Part shown: piece by piece, positions 1-8,323 of the stretch
Position numbering within the stretch: the first letter of the stretch is position 1
Layout: every line of letters begins with the position of its first letter
Source of the DNA: Hyphomonadaceae bacterium UBA5336
GTDB lineage: Bacteria > Pseudomonadota > Alphaproteobacteria > Caulobacterales > Hyphomonadaceae
Direction: 5' to 3'
DNA length: 64,000 bases
NCBI GenBank assembly: GCA_002408125.1
Contig: DHQO01000002.1
Coordinates: 229,403 to 293,402 of the forward strand
Made by a program: the position numbers and the translations under genes
Notes under the pieces: model-generated
Seen by the model: only the letters and a program-made list of their open reading frames with translations
Told to the model about the DNA's origin: nothing
Databases searched by the model: none

Positions 1-99
1 CTTGAGTTCCGGACTGTCCTCCTGCGCCCAGACCGGTGGGGCCATGCGGCCTGCAACCGCAACGGCCGCGACACTGACGAATAATGCTGACTTGTTCAT
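1..99 (-). CDS. Exported protein, N-terminal 33 residues only (cut by left edge)
   Basis: Only the first 33 codons lie in the window; the gene reads leftwards off the edge. The start ATG at 99 is preceded by a purine-rich ribosome site (GGGAGAGCAGGG). The N-terminus is a signal peptide: MNK, then a small hydrophobic stretch, and a likely cleavage after VWA before QEDSPELK. A signal peptide followed by an acidic leader is how the TBDRs in this window begin, and the neighbours (glycosidases, DUF1838) fit a TBDR, but no plug motif is visible so this is inference. Two copies of an AT-rich box (150-165, 210-225) lie upstream, the same box found before the DUF1838 gene, which suggests shared control. 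Confidence 0.55.
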   Translation of the reverse strand, partial: MNKSALFVSVAAVAVAGRMAPPVWAQEDSPELK

Positions 100-149
100 T
101 CCCTGCTCTCCCGCTCCAGATCATCCATTTCCGGTCGAAACCGGCGCAC

Positions 150-165
150 AAATGATATATCTTTT
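150..165. promoter_or_regulatory. AT-rich dyad box, copy 1 (AAATGATATATCTTTT)
   Basis: A 16-base box with the palindromic core GATATATC, 51 bases upstream of the start codon at 99. An identical 16-mer lies at 1307-1322, just upstream of the DUF1838 start, and a variant at 210-225. Identity over 16 bases in two promoter positions, in otherwise GC-rich DNA, points to a transcription-factor site. The regulator is unknown. Confidence 0.5.
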
Positions 166-209
166 ATATCGGGAAGCACTTGTTGCGATTTGGCAAGCCG
201 TCTTTTGCG

Positions 210-225
210 ATTTGGTATATCTTTT
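210..225. promoter_or_regulatory. AT-rich dyad box, copy 2 (ATTTGGTATATCTTTT)
   Basis: Variant of the box at 150-165 (ATTTGGTATATCTTTT against AAATGATATATCTTTT), 60 bases from it in the same orientation. Together they look like a tandem operator for the leftward gene starting at 99. The rest of 226-332 shows no gene. Confidence 0.4.
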
Positions 226-332
226 TTAAAGGCTGTTGCATCAGCCACACGATTGAACTTGCGTGATGCCGGATTAGGCAGGCGATACTTGGTGGCCTCC
301 AGAAACAGCTGTCACTGTTAAGCTGAAGCGCG

Positions 333-362
333 AAAAAAAGCCGGGCCATACTGGCCCGGCTT
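333..362 (-). terminator. Intrinsic terminator after the DUF1838 gene
   Basis: Read on the minus strand, a perfect GC-rich stem AAGCCGGGCC / GGCCCGGCTT with a 5-base loop is followed by a run of seven T. It lies 27 bases past the stop codon of the leftward DUF1838 gene. Confidence 0.8.
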
Positions 363-388
363 CTTGCGTCTTTCTGAATCTGGTCTCT

Positions 389-1294
389 CTAGCGCTGCGG
401 GGTTTCAATGCTGCCTTCCGCAACTCCCTTGTAGTACAGCCAGCTCGTCATGTTCGGGCGTGCATCACCTTCGGGTGGCGGCGAGGTCCAGTCCGGATAA
501 TGGGTGGCGATCTCCGTCTTCATGGTCTCTGACAAGCTTTCAAAGTCGGAAATGCGCGTTCCGGAAGTATGGAAATAGACCATCCCGTCGCGCCCGTTCA
601 TCTTCATCCACGGCAACCAGTCCGCCATGCGGGTCCAACCGACCGTGACCGAGACCGAATTGGTCTCCGGATCGAGCAGTTCGTCTTCCTTCCCGAAAAA
701 GTTGAACAGCTCCGAGGCATGGTATGTTCCGCCGACCTCCGCCTGGTAGGCCCCACCGAGCGGGTTGGGATACCAGAGCGGCACCGTCACACGCAGCCAC
801 CAGTTGCCCTCAAGAATGTCGCCACTCCATTTCAGGGGCTGGCCAAAGCGGTCCACCGAATAAGTCTTCATGTTGACCGGGTCATTCGCGACCTGCTGCA
901 CAGGCAGCGTCTCGCCAGTCCAGGGATTGTCCCAGCTCTTCAGAACCTCGCCGGTATCCTTGTCAAGATAAAGCAGGATCTCGCGCGAGACGAGCGCGAA
1001 GCCGTCGCCTTTCTCCTCGTCATGAATGGTCGAGCAGGCACGGATATTCATGCCCTCGACATCGAACAGATGCCGGTCTCGCTCGCCCTGACGACGAGAA
1101 TAGGCCACACCGTGCCAGGTGAATATGGCAGGCTCATTGTCCACGGTGGAACACTGGATCTTGCGCAGCATCTGCAGCGTATCGGCGGACTCGTTCGGAT
1201 CGAGTTCCGCCGGCTGCGCGGCGCCAGTGGTTGCGCAGGCCGATACCACCAGCGCCGACAAAGCCACTACCAGATGTCTGAACAGGTCTCGCAT
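389..1294 (-). CDS. DUF1838 family exported protein
   Basis: A 301-residue protein. The start ATG at 1294 is chosen because it has a good ribosome site (AGAGGGGC), begins a lipoprotein-like signal sequence (MRDLFRHLVVALSALVVSAC) and lies just after a recognisable operator box (1307-1322). The mature part carries the conserved DUF1838 pattern: a LRKIQCS segment, HGVAYSRRQGERDRHLFDVEGMN-like core, tryptophan/proline-rich middle and a C-terminal WLYYKG block. DUF1838 proteins have no established reaction; many are exported and occur near TBDR and aromatic or steroid catabolic genes. The upstream reading frame has no stop, so the gene is also the 3-prime half of a 733-codon frame joined to a truncated GH3. 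Normal length for the family suggests that this half is intact. Confidence 0.8.
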   Translation of the reverse strand: MRDLFRHLVVALSALVVSACATTGAAQPAELDPNESADTLQMLRKIQCSTVDNEPAIFTWHGVAYSRRQGERDRHLFDVEGMNIRACSTIHDEEKGDGFALVSREILLYLDKDTGEVLKSWDNPWTGETLPVQQVANDPVNMKTYSVDRFGQPLKWSGDILEGNWWLRVTVPLWYPNPLGGAYQAEVGGTYHASELFNFFGKEDELLDPETNSVSVTVGWTRMADWLPWMKMNGRDGMVYFHTSGTRISDFESLSETMKTEIATHYPDWTSPPPEGDARPNMTSWLYYKGVAEGSIETPQR

Positions 1295-2590
1295 GAACGC
1301 CCCTCTAAATGATATATCTTTTGTCTCGCACAGCTTCCGCCCGCCGCCAAGCAGAAAGTGGCCGGGGAAAACTCCGCTGTCGCTGTTTACATAGCCCCTG
1401 AAGCCGAGATCATTGCGCAGAAGATCGGTAATGATCTGCTCTGAAAAAGCCATTCCCAGCTCTTCAATGGCCTCACCCTCGCGCCGCGCCCCCGTGGGCA
1501 CCCCGTAATAGGGCATGATGGCGGCCACCCCCGCATCTATCGCAGCAGTGAACGGCTTCAGATGATAGTCGAAGCCAAATCCTCGGTCGGCGGATGGATA
1601 GACCTGCGACTTTCCGAAGGTGTAATGGGGATCCCACCCCATATATTGCGGCCCACCACCGGGAAAGTGCTTGATCGTCAGGGAAACATCCGTCTGCGGA
1701 CTGAGCGCCAGTCCGTTTGCCTGAGGCAGCCCTTGCAATGACAAAACCAGATCCGAGACAATGGCGGCGGTAATCCCCGCATCCTCGCTGAAGGTTTCGT
1801 GGATCCGAGACCAGCGCGGCTCGGTCGCAAGGTCAATTGTATAGCCGTACATCCCCCGGATGCCGAGCGCTCTCCACTCTTCTCCAACCACTTCGGCGAA
1901 GGCCCGGACAATGCCGGCATCCACCGGCAGAGTCTCGGGAATGCTGCCGTGAATATCCGGGGGCGAAGCAGCTCCCAGCGCCGCGGCTGCAATTCCGGCA
2001 GGTTTTGGAAACTCGGTCACCGCCCCGCCCTCCACGCCTATGCCGAAGCGGGGCTGGTTTTCGACATGATTGCGAGGGTTGTCCTTGAAGATTGCGGGAA
2101 TGCCGAGCCGCGAGGCTTCCCGGACTTCCTGAACGGCATTCATGAACTCTATCATCTGGCGCGGTGTCTGATTGTAGCCGCCACGCAGGCGCCAGCCCTG
2201 AAGGCGCACCGAACAGTCTGCCGGTTCGGTCGTCACGATTGCCCGGACGATAAACCGCGACATGTGCTGTTCATTCATCAGCGCAAGCCCGTCTTCGGTA
2301 ATCGTGCCGTCGCAGTCCGGGTTCTGCGTGGCGATCAGCATTGCTCCGGCTTTTTCCTCAAGCGTCATCAGGGACACGAGATTGGCAGCGCGCTCATACG
2401 GCGCCTCCCGCCAGTCCTCGTAGAGATCGAGTTCACCGTTCGCATTCAGGTCCTTGAAGACAAGCCCGTCGGAGATCAGGGTTGGCTTGACCCTGGTTTC
2501 CAGAACCACCTGTTCATCAGCAGATGTCAGGGCACCGGATTGGCATGCCGCCACCATCAGAACGGCTGTCGCTAGCAATGGGACCCGCAT
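1295..2590 (-). pseudogene. Glycoside hydrolase family 3, C-terminally truncated and joined to DUF1838
   Basis: 432 codons of a GH3 beta-glucosidase. A lipoprotein signal with lipobox VAAC is at residues 13-16; the (beta/alpha)8 N-terminal domain includes KHFPGGG, the RGYTIDLATEPRWSR-type block and the segment GYVNSDSG, where Asp404 is the probable nucleophile. GH3 enzymes are usually 700-850 residues. Here homology stops a few residues past the nucleophile and the frame runs through about 25 unrelated residues, including the operator at 1307-1322, into the DUF1838 start. The C-terminal sandwich domain that supplies the acid/base residue in most GH3 enzymes is missing. It follows GH1 by 14 bases, so the two were probably an operon. 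A fused lipoprotein may still be made, but glycosidase activity is doubtful. Confidence 0.75.
1307..1322. promoter_or_regulatory. AT-rich dyad box, copy 3, upstream of DUF1838
   Basis: Exact 16-base copy of the box at 150-165, ending 13 bases before the DUF1838 start codon. It now lies inside the open frame that runs from the truncated GH3 gene, where it encodes TKDISF. A promoter element inside a coding frame supports the view that the frame was created by a deletion. Confidence 0.5.
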
Positions 2591-2604
2591 TTTCTTTGAC
2601 CTGC

Positions 2605-3933
2605 TTATGTCGGAGAATAGGCCCGGTTCCTCCGGGCGATTGCCCCCAGATGAAGAGCGCTCGGCTTGGGGGTGCGTTCGAAGGTGCTGCGATCAACAGA
2701 GACCAGTCCGAATTTCGGCCGGTATCCGTAGAGCCACTCGAAATTGTCCATGAGCGACCAGTGCAGATAGCCGCGCACATCAACACCCTCGCGAAGACAC
2801 GCTTCGACATCCGCGAGTGCCCGATCAGTATAGGCGATGCGGCGCGCATCATCTTCCGTGCCGATCCCGTTTTCCGTAATATAGATCGGCACACGGGCCT
2901 TTTCCGCAGCGTAGCGAAGAACCGGCCCGACAGCCTGCGGGTAGAATTCATAGCCCATCTGCGTCGTCTCGGCGCCTTCAGGCGCGCCGATATCGCCGTG
3001 TTCGGTCAGTCGTCCACGCGTATAGATCTGCACACCAACAAAGTCAGACTGAGCAGCAACCGCCAGCCAGTCATCATAGGATGTTCGACGCATTTCCTGC
3101 AGGAGGTCGCCTGGCCCATCAACGACCTCATCATGTTGCATGATCAGGGTAACCCCTATCGGCAGGTCTGAGCGAACCGACTTTGCCGCAGCCATCGCTT
3201 CCATATGCGCGCGTTTCAGGATCGGTTGCATCTTGTCCTGGTCGCCGAGCAGGAAAGGTACGAACCGGTCTGAGCCGCAAGCGCGCGCCGCAGAGGCCAG
3301 CATCGGGCGAATGACCGGCATTTCCTCAAAGAGGTTCTTACGCCAGAACACGGTCTTGATGAGGTTCGGCTGATTGAAGGTCGCCACGGCATGCATCAGA
3401 TGTCCGAGATGGCGTGTGGCGCGCTCGACATAGCGAGCAAACAGCTCTGGCGCATCTTCCTGTTCGAAGCCGCCCCGCGCCGCGAACCAGCGCGGCAATG
3501 CGAAGTGATTGAACGTAATGAACGGAGCAATTCCCCGCTCTCGCAGAGCCTCAAGCACGCGCTTGTAGTGATCCAGTTCGGCGATCGAGAACGCCCCGGG
3601 CTCGGGCTCGATACGCGACCATTCAAGGCTCATTCGAAGACAGTTGAAGCCAAGGGCCTGAACGAGATCTGCATCCGCTTCATATCGGTGATAGGAATCG
3701 CACGCATCTCCCACCGGCTCGACGAACAGGGTTGGCTGCACGTTTTCCATCAGCCAATAGTCCGAATTGACGTCATTTCCTTCGATCTGGTGCCCGGCTG
3801 TCGCAGCGCCCCAGAGAAAGCCATTTGGAAAGACGCCCGGCTGCGCCATGGCCGTCGCCGCGCAACCTGGCAGCAGGGTCGCGACCGGAGCCGCCAATCC
3901 AGCGGCAAGCAGGGTTCTTCGATCCCAGCTCAT
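2605..3933 (-). CDS. Glycoside hydrolase family 1 with glutamine at the acid/base position
   Basis: A 442-residue exported GH1. The start at 3933 gives MSWDRRTLLAAGLAAPVATL, a twin-arginine-like or lipoprotein leader (PGCAA). The family blocks are in order: NGFLWGAATAGHQIEG, FNCLRMSLEWSRIEPEPG, FNHFALPRWF, VGVQIYTR, the nucleophile motif YITENGIG, and HWSLMDNFEW near the end. The family acid/base motif T-x-N-E-P reads TFNQPN, with CAG at 3370-3372 (Gln188 from this start). Plant myrosinases, which act on thioglucosides, have the same Glu-to-Gln change. It could therefore be an S-glycosidase, a transglycosidase, an enzyme for substrates with good leaving groups, or an inactivated beta-glucosidase. 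Length and nucleophile are normal. It heads the GH1-GH3 leftward unit. Confidence 0.85.
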   Translation of the reverse strand: MSWDRRTLLAAGLAAPVATLLPGCAATAMAQPGVFPNGFLWGAATAGHQIEGNDVNSDYWLMENVQPTLFVEPVGDACDSYHRYEADADLVQALGFNCLRMSLEWSRIEPEPGAFSIAELDHYKRVLEALRERGIAPFITFNHFALPRWFAARGGFEQEDAPELFARYVERATRHLGHLMHAVATFNQPNLIKTVFWRKNLFEEMPVIRPMLASAARACGSDRFVPFLLGDQDKMQPILKRAHMEAMAAAKSVRSDLPIGVTLIMQHDEVVDGPGDLLQEMRRTSYDDWLAVAAQSDFVGVQIYTRGRLTEHGDIGAPEGAETTQMGYEFYPQAVGPVLRYAAEKARVPIYITENGIGTEDDARRIAYTDRALADVEACLREGVDVRGYLHWSLMDNFEWLYGYRPKFGLVSVDRSTFERTPKPSALHLGAIARRNRAYSPT

Positions 3934-4060
3934 ATCCGCCGCGCCGGAATTTTGTCGCCCCGGGGTACCGGGCCGGCCCGAAATCAATCGGCCTACGGAT
4001 CTTTGCATTCCGATACCTCACCTTGTGGGTTTTGCCAGAGCGATGACTGCGCTGTTGCGG

Positions 4061-4105
4061 AAAAAGTACCCCGTCTTGATGGCAGCGCCCCACCATCAAG
4101 ACGGG
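4061..4105 (-). terminator. Intrinsic terminator downstream of the TBDR at 4126
   Basis: On the minus strand a 13-base perfect stem (CCCGTCTTGATGG / CCATCAAGACGGG) with a 10-base loop is followed by GTACTTTTTCC. It separates the TBDR gene from GH1, so GH1 probably has its own promoter in 3934-4060, where no operator copy was recognised. Confidence 0.75.
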
Positions 4106-4125
4106 CTGAAGTTCGGGAGGAAACT

Positions 4126-6297
4126 TCAGAAGTCTTTTCTGATCCGGATGCCGACTTCCCTCGGGCGGCCCACAGTATGGCGAATATTCCCAACCGCCGG
4201 TGTCAGGTTCAGGCCGCCTGCCAGGTATTCTTCGTCAAGGAGGTTGGTCCCGAACAAGGAGACGTTCCAATTGCTCTCCAGGCTCGCAAGCTCGACCTGC
4301 CCATTGAGCAGTCCGTAGCTTTCCAGCGTCACGGAATCATTGAGATCCGAGGTTGATTCCTGATCGGCCCTCCAGGACCAATCCAGGTTTGCGGAAAGCT
4401 CCAGACCCGATCCAATGTCGCGCGAATATCTGGCCCCGATCGCGTAGAACAATTCCGGGGTATTCGCGAAAGGTGCATCCAGAGTGATTGTCGCATCCGG
4501 AGCGAGGCTATCGAGCTCTGCGTCGAGATAGGAGGCGTTAAAATTCAGCGCGAGCTCTTCGGTGACAACAAAGCTGGATTCCAGCTCCACCCCGGAAATT
4601 GTCGCTTCACCTGAATTTCGAAGAATGGATGTCGGCGCGCCAGCGGCAGGTTGAAACAGTCCATTGATCTGCATGTCGTCCCACTTGGTGACGAATGCGG
4701 TCGGATTGACCCGGGCGCGGGCACCGAAGAATTCCATACGCGCGCCGATCTCGTAGGATTCAACATCTTCGGAGTTGAAGGGAATGACTTCGCCGGTTGC
4801 ATTGACAATATTGTACCCACCCGCGCGGTACCCTTTCGCATAAGACACATAGGTCATGATGTTGTCGGTCCAGCTATATTGCAGCTTCGCGAGCGGAAGG
4901 ACGACATCTTCATCGAATGTATCAGTCGCCGGCCCCGCAACAATCGCGGCTTCCTCATTGGCGACGCGCACACCGAGTGTCGCCGACAGGTCGGGCGTCA
5001 GGTCCAACCGGATATTGGCGAAACCCGACATTGATTTTCTTTCGCGGGTATTTTCCGATTCCTGGCGCACCAAGCCCATGAGGGGGTGCGTGAACTCCTG
5101 GCCGCCACCAGCCGCGACTTCTTCCTCGTAGTAGTAAACCCCGGCAACATAGTGAAACCAGGACGACAGATCGCCCAGGGCTTGCAGCTCAACTGAGTCG
5201 CCCTGCACTTTCGTGGTTACAAACTGGCGCGCCACAACTGCAGGGGTTCCATCGACGTCATTGCTCCACCCGTCCTTGACAAGGGTCCTGCTGACCAGGA
5301 GCTTTAATTCGAGATCGTCGGTCGCGATCCAGGACACACTCGCACCGGAGTTATGGGTCCGGGCAAATGCGTAATCCGGCACCGGCAGGTCGCCATAGTT
5401 GCAATAGAAACAGTCATTCACAAGCGAAGCGTCGTAGCTCGGGGTATTGGCGGGGTTCAGATTCCAGAACGCCGCCAATTGGGCCGCAGGGTTGATGGAC
5501 ACGTTCCGGGTCGCCAAGCCAGCAGCATCATTATCTGAAATCTGATGGCTCAAATCGATGGTCAGATCGTCGGTTGGCATGATGCGGACCTGGCCTCGAA
5601 ACAGCGTGTTCTCCGTCGACGCCCCTTTCTCACCGCCGTTGACGGAGTCCATGAAGCCACCGGTTTCCAGCGACGCCCCGGTAAGCCGAACGGCCACCAT
5701 GTCGCCAACCGGTATGTTTACCGCGCCGATGAGATCCTGGCGGTCATAGCTTCCAAGTGTTCCTTCGAGAAAGCCGCCGAGATCCTGGTCCGGCTTCCTG
5801 GATTGGTAGCGGATCGCACCGCCAACGGAGTTGCGGCCGAACAGGGTGCCCTGAGGGCCGCGCAGAACCTCGACCTGCTCAATGTCCAGTGCCCGCAGGA
5901 CATTCCCGGCAAGCGACGGATAGTAAAAATCGTCGATATAGATCGGAACGGCCGGCTCGCTGCCATTGCCGGCCCGGCTTTGACCCATACCGCGCAAATA
6001 CACCGTCGAGCTGACCCCGTCGCCGCCATTGATCTGGGTACCGAACTGCAGACTTGGGACAATTCTCGACAAGTCGCGCACATCCTGGACACCGCGGTCC
6101 TGGAGCTCATCTGCAGGAAGCGCCGTGACGGCCAGCGCGGTGTCCTGGAGGTCTTGCGTCGTGCGCTCAGCGGTTACCGTCACTGTCGACAAGGATAGCG
6201 AATTATCGGTTTCAGCCTCTCCGGCCTCTTGCGCAATCACAAGACCGCCATGCCCGATCGCCAGAGTCGCCACCGATGAAATGAGAATTCTTTTCAC
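4126..6297 (-). CDS. TonB-dependent outer-membrane receptor
   Basis: A complete 723-residue receptor that would import a scarce or bulky substrate across the outer membrane using TonB energy. It has a signal peptide (cleaved near VIAQ), a TonB-box/plug region (STVTVTAERTTQDLQDTALAV), the plug motif LRGPQGTLFGRNSVGGAIRY around residues 144-163, then a 22-strand barrel with the YAKGYRAGGYNIVN block and a C-terminal phenylalanine (RIRKDF). It belongs to the large group of proteobacterial receptors not limited to siderophores. A copy of the 15-bp palindrome (6346-6360) lies 50 bases upstream, shared with the divergent amidohydrolase, so it is probably controlled by the TetR encoded at 11892. Confidence 0.9.
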   Translation of the reverse strand: MKRILISSVATLAIGHGGLVIAQEAGEAETDNSLSLSTVTVTAERTTQDLQDTALAVTALPADELQDRGVQDVRDLSRIVPSLQFGTQINGGDGVSSTVYLRGMGQSRAGNGSEPAVPIYIDDFYYPSLAGNVLRALDIEQVEVLRGPQGTLFGRNSVGGAIRYQSRKPDQDLGGFLEGTLGSYDRQDLIGAVNIPVGDMVAVRLTGASLETGGFMDSVNGGEKGASTENTLFRGQVRIMPTDDLTIDLSHQISDNDAAGLATRNVSINPAAQLAAFWNLNPANTPSYDASLVNDCFYCNYGDLPVPDYAFARTHNSGASVSWIATDDLELKLLVSRTLVKDGWSNDVDGTPAVVARQFVTTKVQGDSVELQALGDLSSWFHYVAGVYYYEEEVAAGGGQEFTHPLMGLVRQESENTRERKSMSGFANIRLDLTPDLSATLGVRVANEEAAIVAGPATDTFDEDVVLPLAKLQYSWTDNIMTYVSYAKGYRAGGYNIVNATGEVIPFNSEDVESYEIGARMEFFGARARVNPTAFVTKWDDMQINGLFQPAAGAPTSILRNSGEATISGVELESSFVVTEELALNFNASYLDAELDSLAPDATITLDAPFANTPELFYAIGARYSRDIGSGLELSANLDWSWRADQESTSDLNDSVTLESYGLLNGQVELASLESNWNVSLFGTNLLDEEYLAGGLNLTPAVGNIRHTVGRPREVGIRIRKDF

Positions 6298-6345
6298 TGC
6301 CTTCCTCCCAAAAGTGTCTTCGGAATCGTTTTCCGAGACATTTAT

Positions 6346-6360
6346 TTGACTATTAGTCTA
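6346..6360. promoter_or_regulatory. 15-bp palindromic operator, copy 1 (TTGACTATTAGTCTA)
   Basis: Palindrome GACTA-T-TAGTC at 6348-6358, in the promoter of the leftward TBDR. One of six related 15-mers between 6.3 and 12.7 kb (others at 6634, 9876, 10009, 11809, 12660). The size and symmetry suit a TetR dimer. The TTGAC half overlaps what could be a -35 element, which would fit repression. Confidence 0.65.
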
Positions 6361-6633
6361 TTTTAATGGGCGGCGTGTCAACTCACTGCTTCGCCGATTT
6401 TTCGCGCGCTCTGTCTTTTGCATCCCGTGTGTGACTGGCGACACAGCCTGGCGGCCACAACGCCACAGGATTGGCCCGGTTTTACGCACATGCACTATAC
6501 AGAAGGGATTGGAGGCGGGCTGTAGCAGCGCCACGAACTGACACGTCAACAGGAGGAAACATCATCGAGCATGTTTGTGCGCATGCTAACGGTTCCGCAT
6601 CACGCCACACCATTACGGGCCGGCAAGTTTATA

Positions 6634-6648
6634 TGGACTAATCGTCCA
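6634..6648. promoter_or_regulatory. 15-bp palindromic operator, copy 2 (TGGACTAATCGTCCA)
   Basis: Arms TGGAC and GTCCA are perfect inverted repeats. It lies 112 bases before the amidohydrolase start at 6760 and 285 bases from copy 1. The 460-base divergent region 6298-6759 otherwise contains only an isolated AGGAGG near 6551 with no convincing gene after it. Confidence 0.65.
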
Positions 6649-6759
6649 TTTATGTGTAATTTCGACGCGATGAGAAAAAAGAGCTCGCTCATATGGGCGC
6701 AGGTGCCGTGCACGCCTCGGGAAAGGGTGAAACCGGCCGAAAGCTCAGGGAGGACTAAG

Positions 6760-8259
6760 TTGCGATTTTTCGGTCTTTTGATGGTGTTCGCTCTGGCATC
6801 CTTATCAGCCTGCAGCGGCTCCAGAACGCCTCAACCGGAGACAATTGATGAGCCGCTTGGCGCCATTCGCCTGGATCATCTCAATGTCATCGACACGCTG
6901 GATGGCCAAGTCCGGGAGGATGCTTCCATCCTTATCGTCGATGGTGTGATCGAGGGCGTGTTCGAGAGCGCAAGCGACATCCCTTCGCCTCCGAATCTCC
7001 AGGTCATTGATGCGGGCGGGACCTACGCCACTCCCGGATACAACAACATGCACACCCATACTGTGACGGACTTCTCGAACAGGGACAAAGAGCTCGCAAT
7101 GATGCTGGCAAACGGCATCACGGGCTTCCGGCAAATGTCTGGAAACAGGGGCGCGCTTGAGGCCCGCGCGCGCGGGCGTCTGGATTTCGAGCTCGGACCG
7201 GCGCTTTTGACCATGCCTGGTGAAGTCCTAACGCCTTTCAATGCAGGATCGCCCGACGCCGCCGAGCGGGAAATCGAACGGCAAGCCGAACAGGGAGCTG
7301 ATTTCATCAAGGTCGGCCTGGTTGACCGCGAGACCTTTTTTGCCGTGACCGCAAAAGCATCTGAGGTCGGCCTGTATTCGGCCGGGCATTTGCCGGGCGA
7401 TGTTTCCATGCGCGAAGCCGCCGATGCCGGATACAGGGCCATGGAGCATTTCGGGACCGGGGAAAACCTGTTCTACGACTGCTCCTCCGATCCGCAGGCC
7501 TACTATTCCGATCCGGCCCATAATACGGAAATTCCAGCCTGGCTGACAAAGATCCCGCTTGCCCAGCAAATGGCCCAGGGCCGGCTGAAAAGGATCATGA
7601 TCAATCCCGCCGCATATGCAGAACAGGACGCCATTGCTCTGCGCCAGAGGGCGATTGATGATTTCGATGAGGAAAAATGTCGTGATTTGGCGCGGAGATT
7701 CGCCGAGCTGGGAACCTGGCAGGTTCCAACACTGGTGAGATTGAGACACCAGGAAAACGGGGAACTGCCTGAATATGACCTCGATAGCGAGGCCGCGGTC
7801 GCCTATTGGGATGAGGACGAGCGCAAAATTCGCCAGGAAGTCGATGAGGTGTATGCTCAGTTGCCGGAAGAGATGAAGGCGACCTATCTCAGCTCATACC
7901 AATACCATCTTCGCGTCATCAAGATATGGGATGAAGAGAACGTGCCAATGATGATCGGCACCGATGACTCCGGTCTCTCGCCGGCCAGCACGATGCAGGA
8001 TGAATTTGAGGAGCTTGCAGAAGCCGGCCTGTCTCCACTGAAGATTCTACAGATGACGACCATTGATTCCGCAAGGTTTCTGGGCCGAACGAACACGATG
8101 GGCCAGATTGCGCCGGGCATGGCTGCCGACATCGTGCTGCTCACCACAAATCCGCTGGAGAGCGTGGACAATTTTGATGATATCGCAGCTGTGGTACGCG
8201 GCGGGCGATATTTCAGCAAATCAGATCTCGATGCGCTCGTTGCCGGGCATGATCAGTGA
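6760..8259 (+). CDS. Amidohydrolase-family lipoprotein (imidazolonepropionase/prolidase-like)
   Basis: A 499-residue metal-dependent hydrolase. I chose the TTG at 6760: AGGGAGGA lies five bases upstream and the protein then begins with a compact lipoprotein signal (MRFFGLLMVFALASLSAC). Longer versions would run through the operator at 6634. Metal and catalytic motifs of the amidohydrolase superfamily are visible: MHTHT (HxH), a lysine in FIKVGLVD, histidines in SAGHLPGD and AMEHFG, and the aspartate in IGTDDSG. The C-terminal block (ILQMTTIDSARFLGRTNTMGQIAPGMAADIVLL) is typical. The substrate is probably a cyclic amide, lactone or peptide-like compound met in the periplasm. Divergent from the TBDR and under the same palindrome. 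Confidence 0.85.
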   Translation: MRFFGLLMVFALASLSACSGSRTPQPETIDEPLGAIRLDHLNVIDTLDGQVREDASILIVDGVIEGVFESASDIPSPPNLQVIDAGGTYATPGYNNMHTHTVTDFSNRDKELAMMLANGITGFRQMSGNRGALEARARGRLDFELGPALLTMPGEVLTPFNAGSPDAAEREIERQAEQGADFIKVGLVDRETFFAVTAKASEVGLYSAGHLPGDVSMREAADAGYRAMEHFGTGENLFYDCSSDPQAYYSDPAHNTEIPAWLTKIPLAQQMAQGRLKRIMINPAAYAEQDAIALRQRAIDDFDEEKCRDLARRFAELGTWQVPTLVRLRHQENGELPEYDLDSEAAVAYWDEDERKIRQEVDEVYAQLPEEMKATYLSSYQYHLRVIKIWDEENVPMMIGTDDSGLSPASTMQDEFEELAEAGLSPLKILQMTTIDSARFLGRTNTMGQIAPGMAADIVLLTTNPLESVDNFDDIAAVVRGGRYFSKSDLDALVAGHDQ

Positions 8260-8323
8260 AGCGGCGACGGCAACTTCAACTGATCCAGCAGGGGCTGTCC
8301 CTCGATTGCAATCGCATGAATTC

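Noticed and set aside
6551..6573. AGGAGG followed by ATG at 6571 as a separate small gene
   Set aside because: Spacing is about 14 bases and the frame is that of the amidohydrolase without any signal or domain; treated as non-coding promoter region.
6571..6759. N-terminal extension of the amidohydrolase back to an ATG at 6571
   Set aside because: It would place operator copy 2 inside the coding region and has no signal-like start; the TTG at 6760 has an ideal ribosome site and a clean lipoprotein signal.
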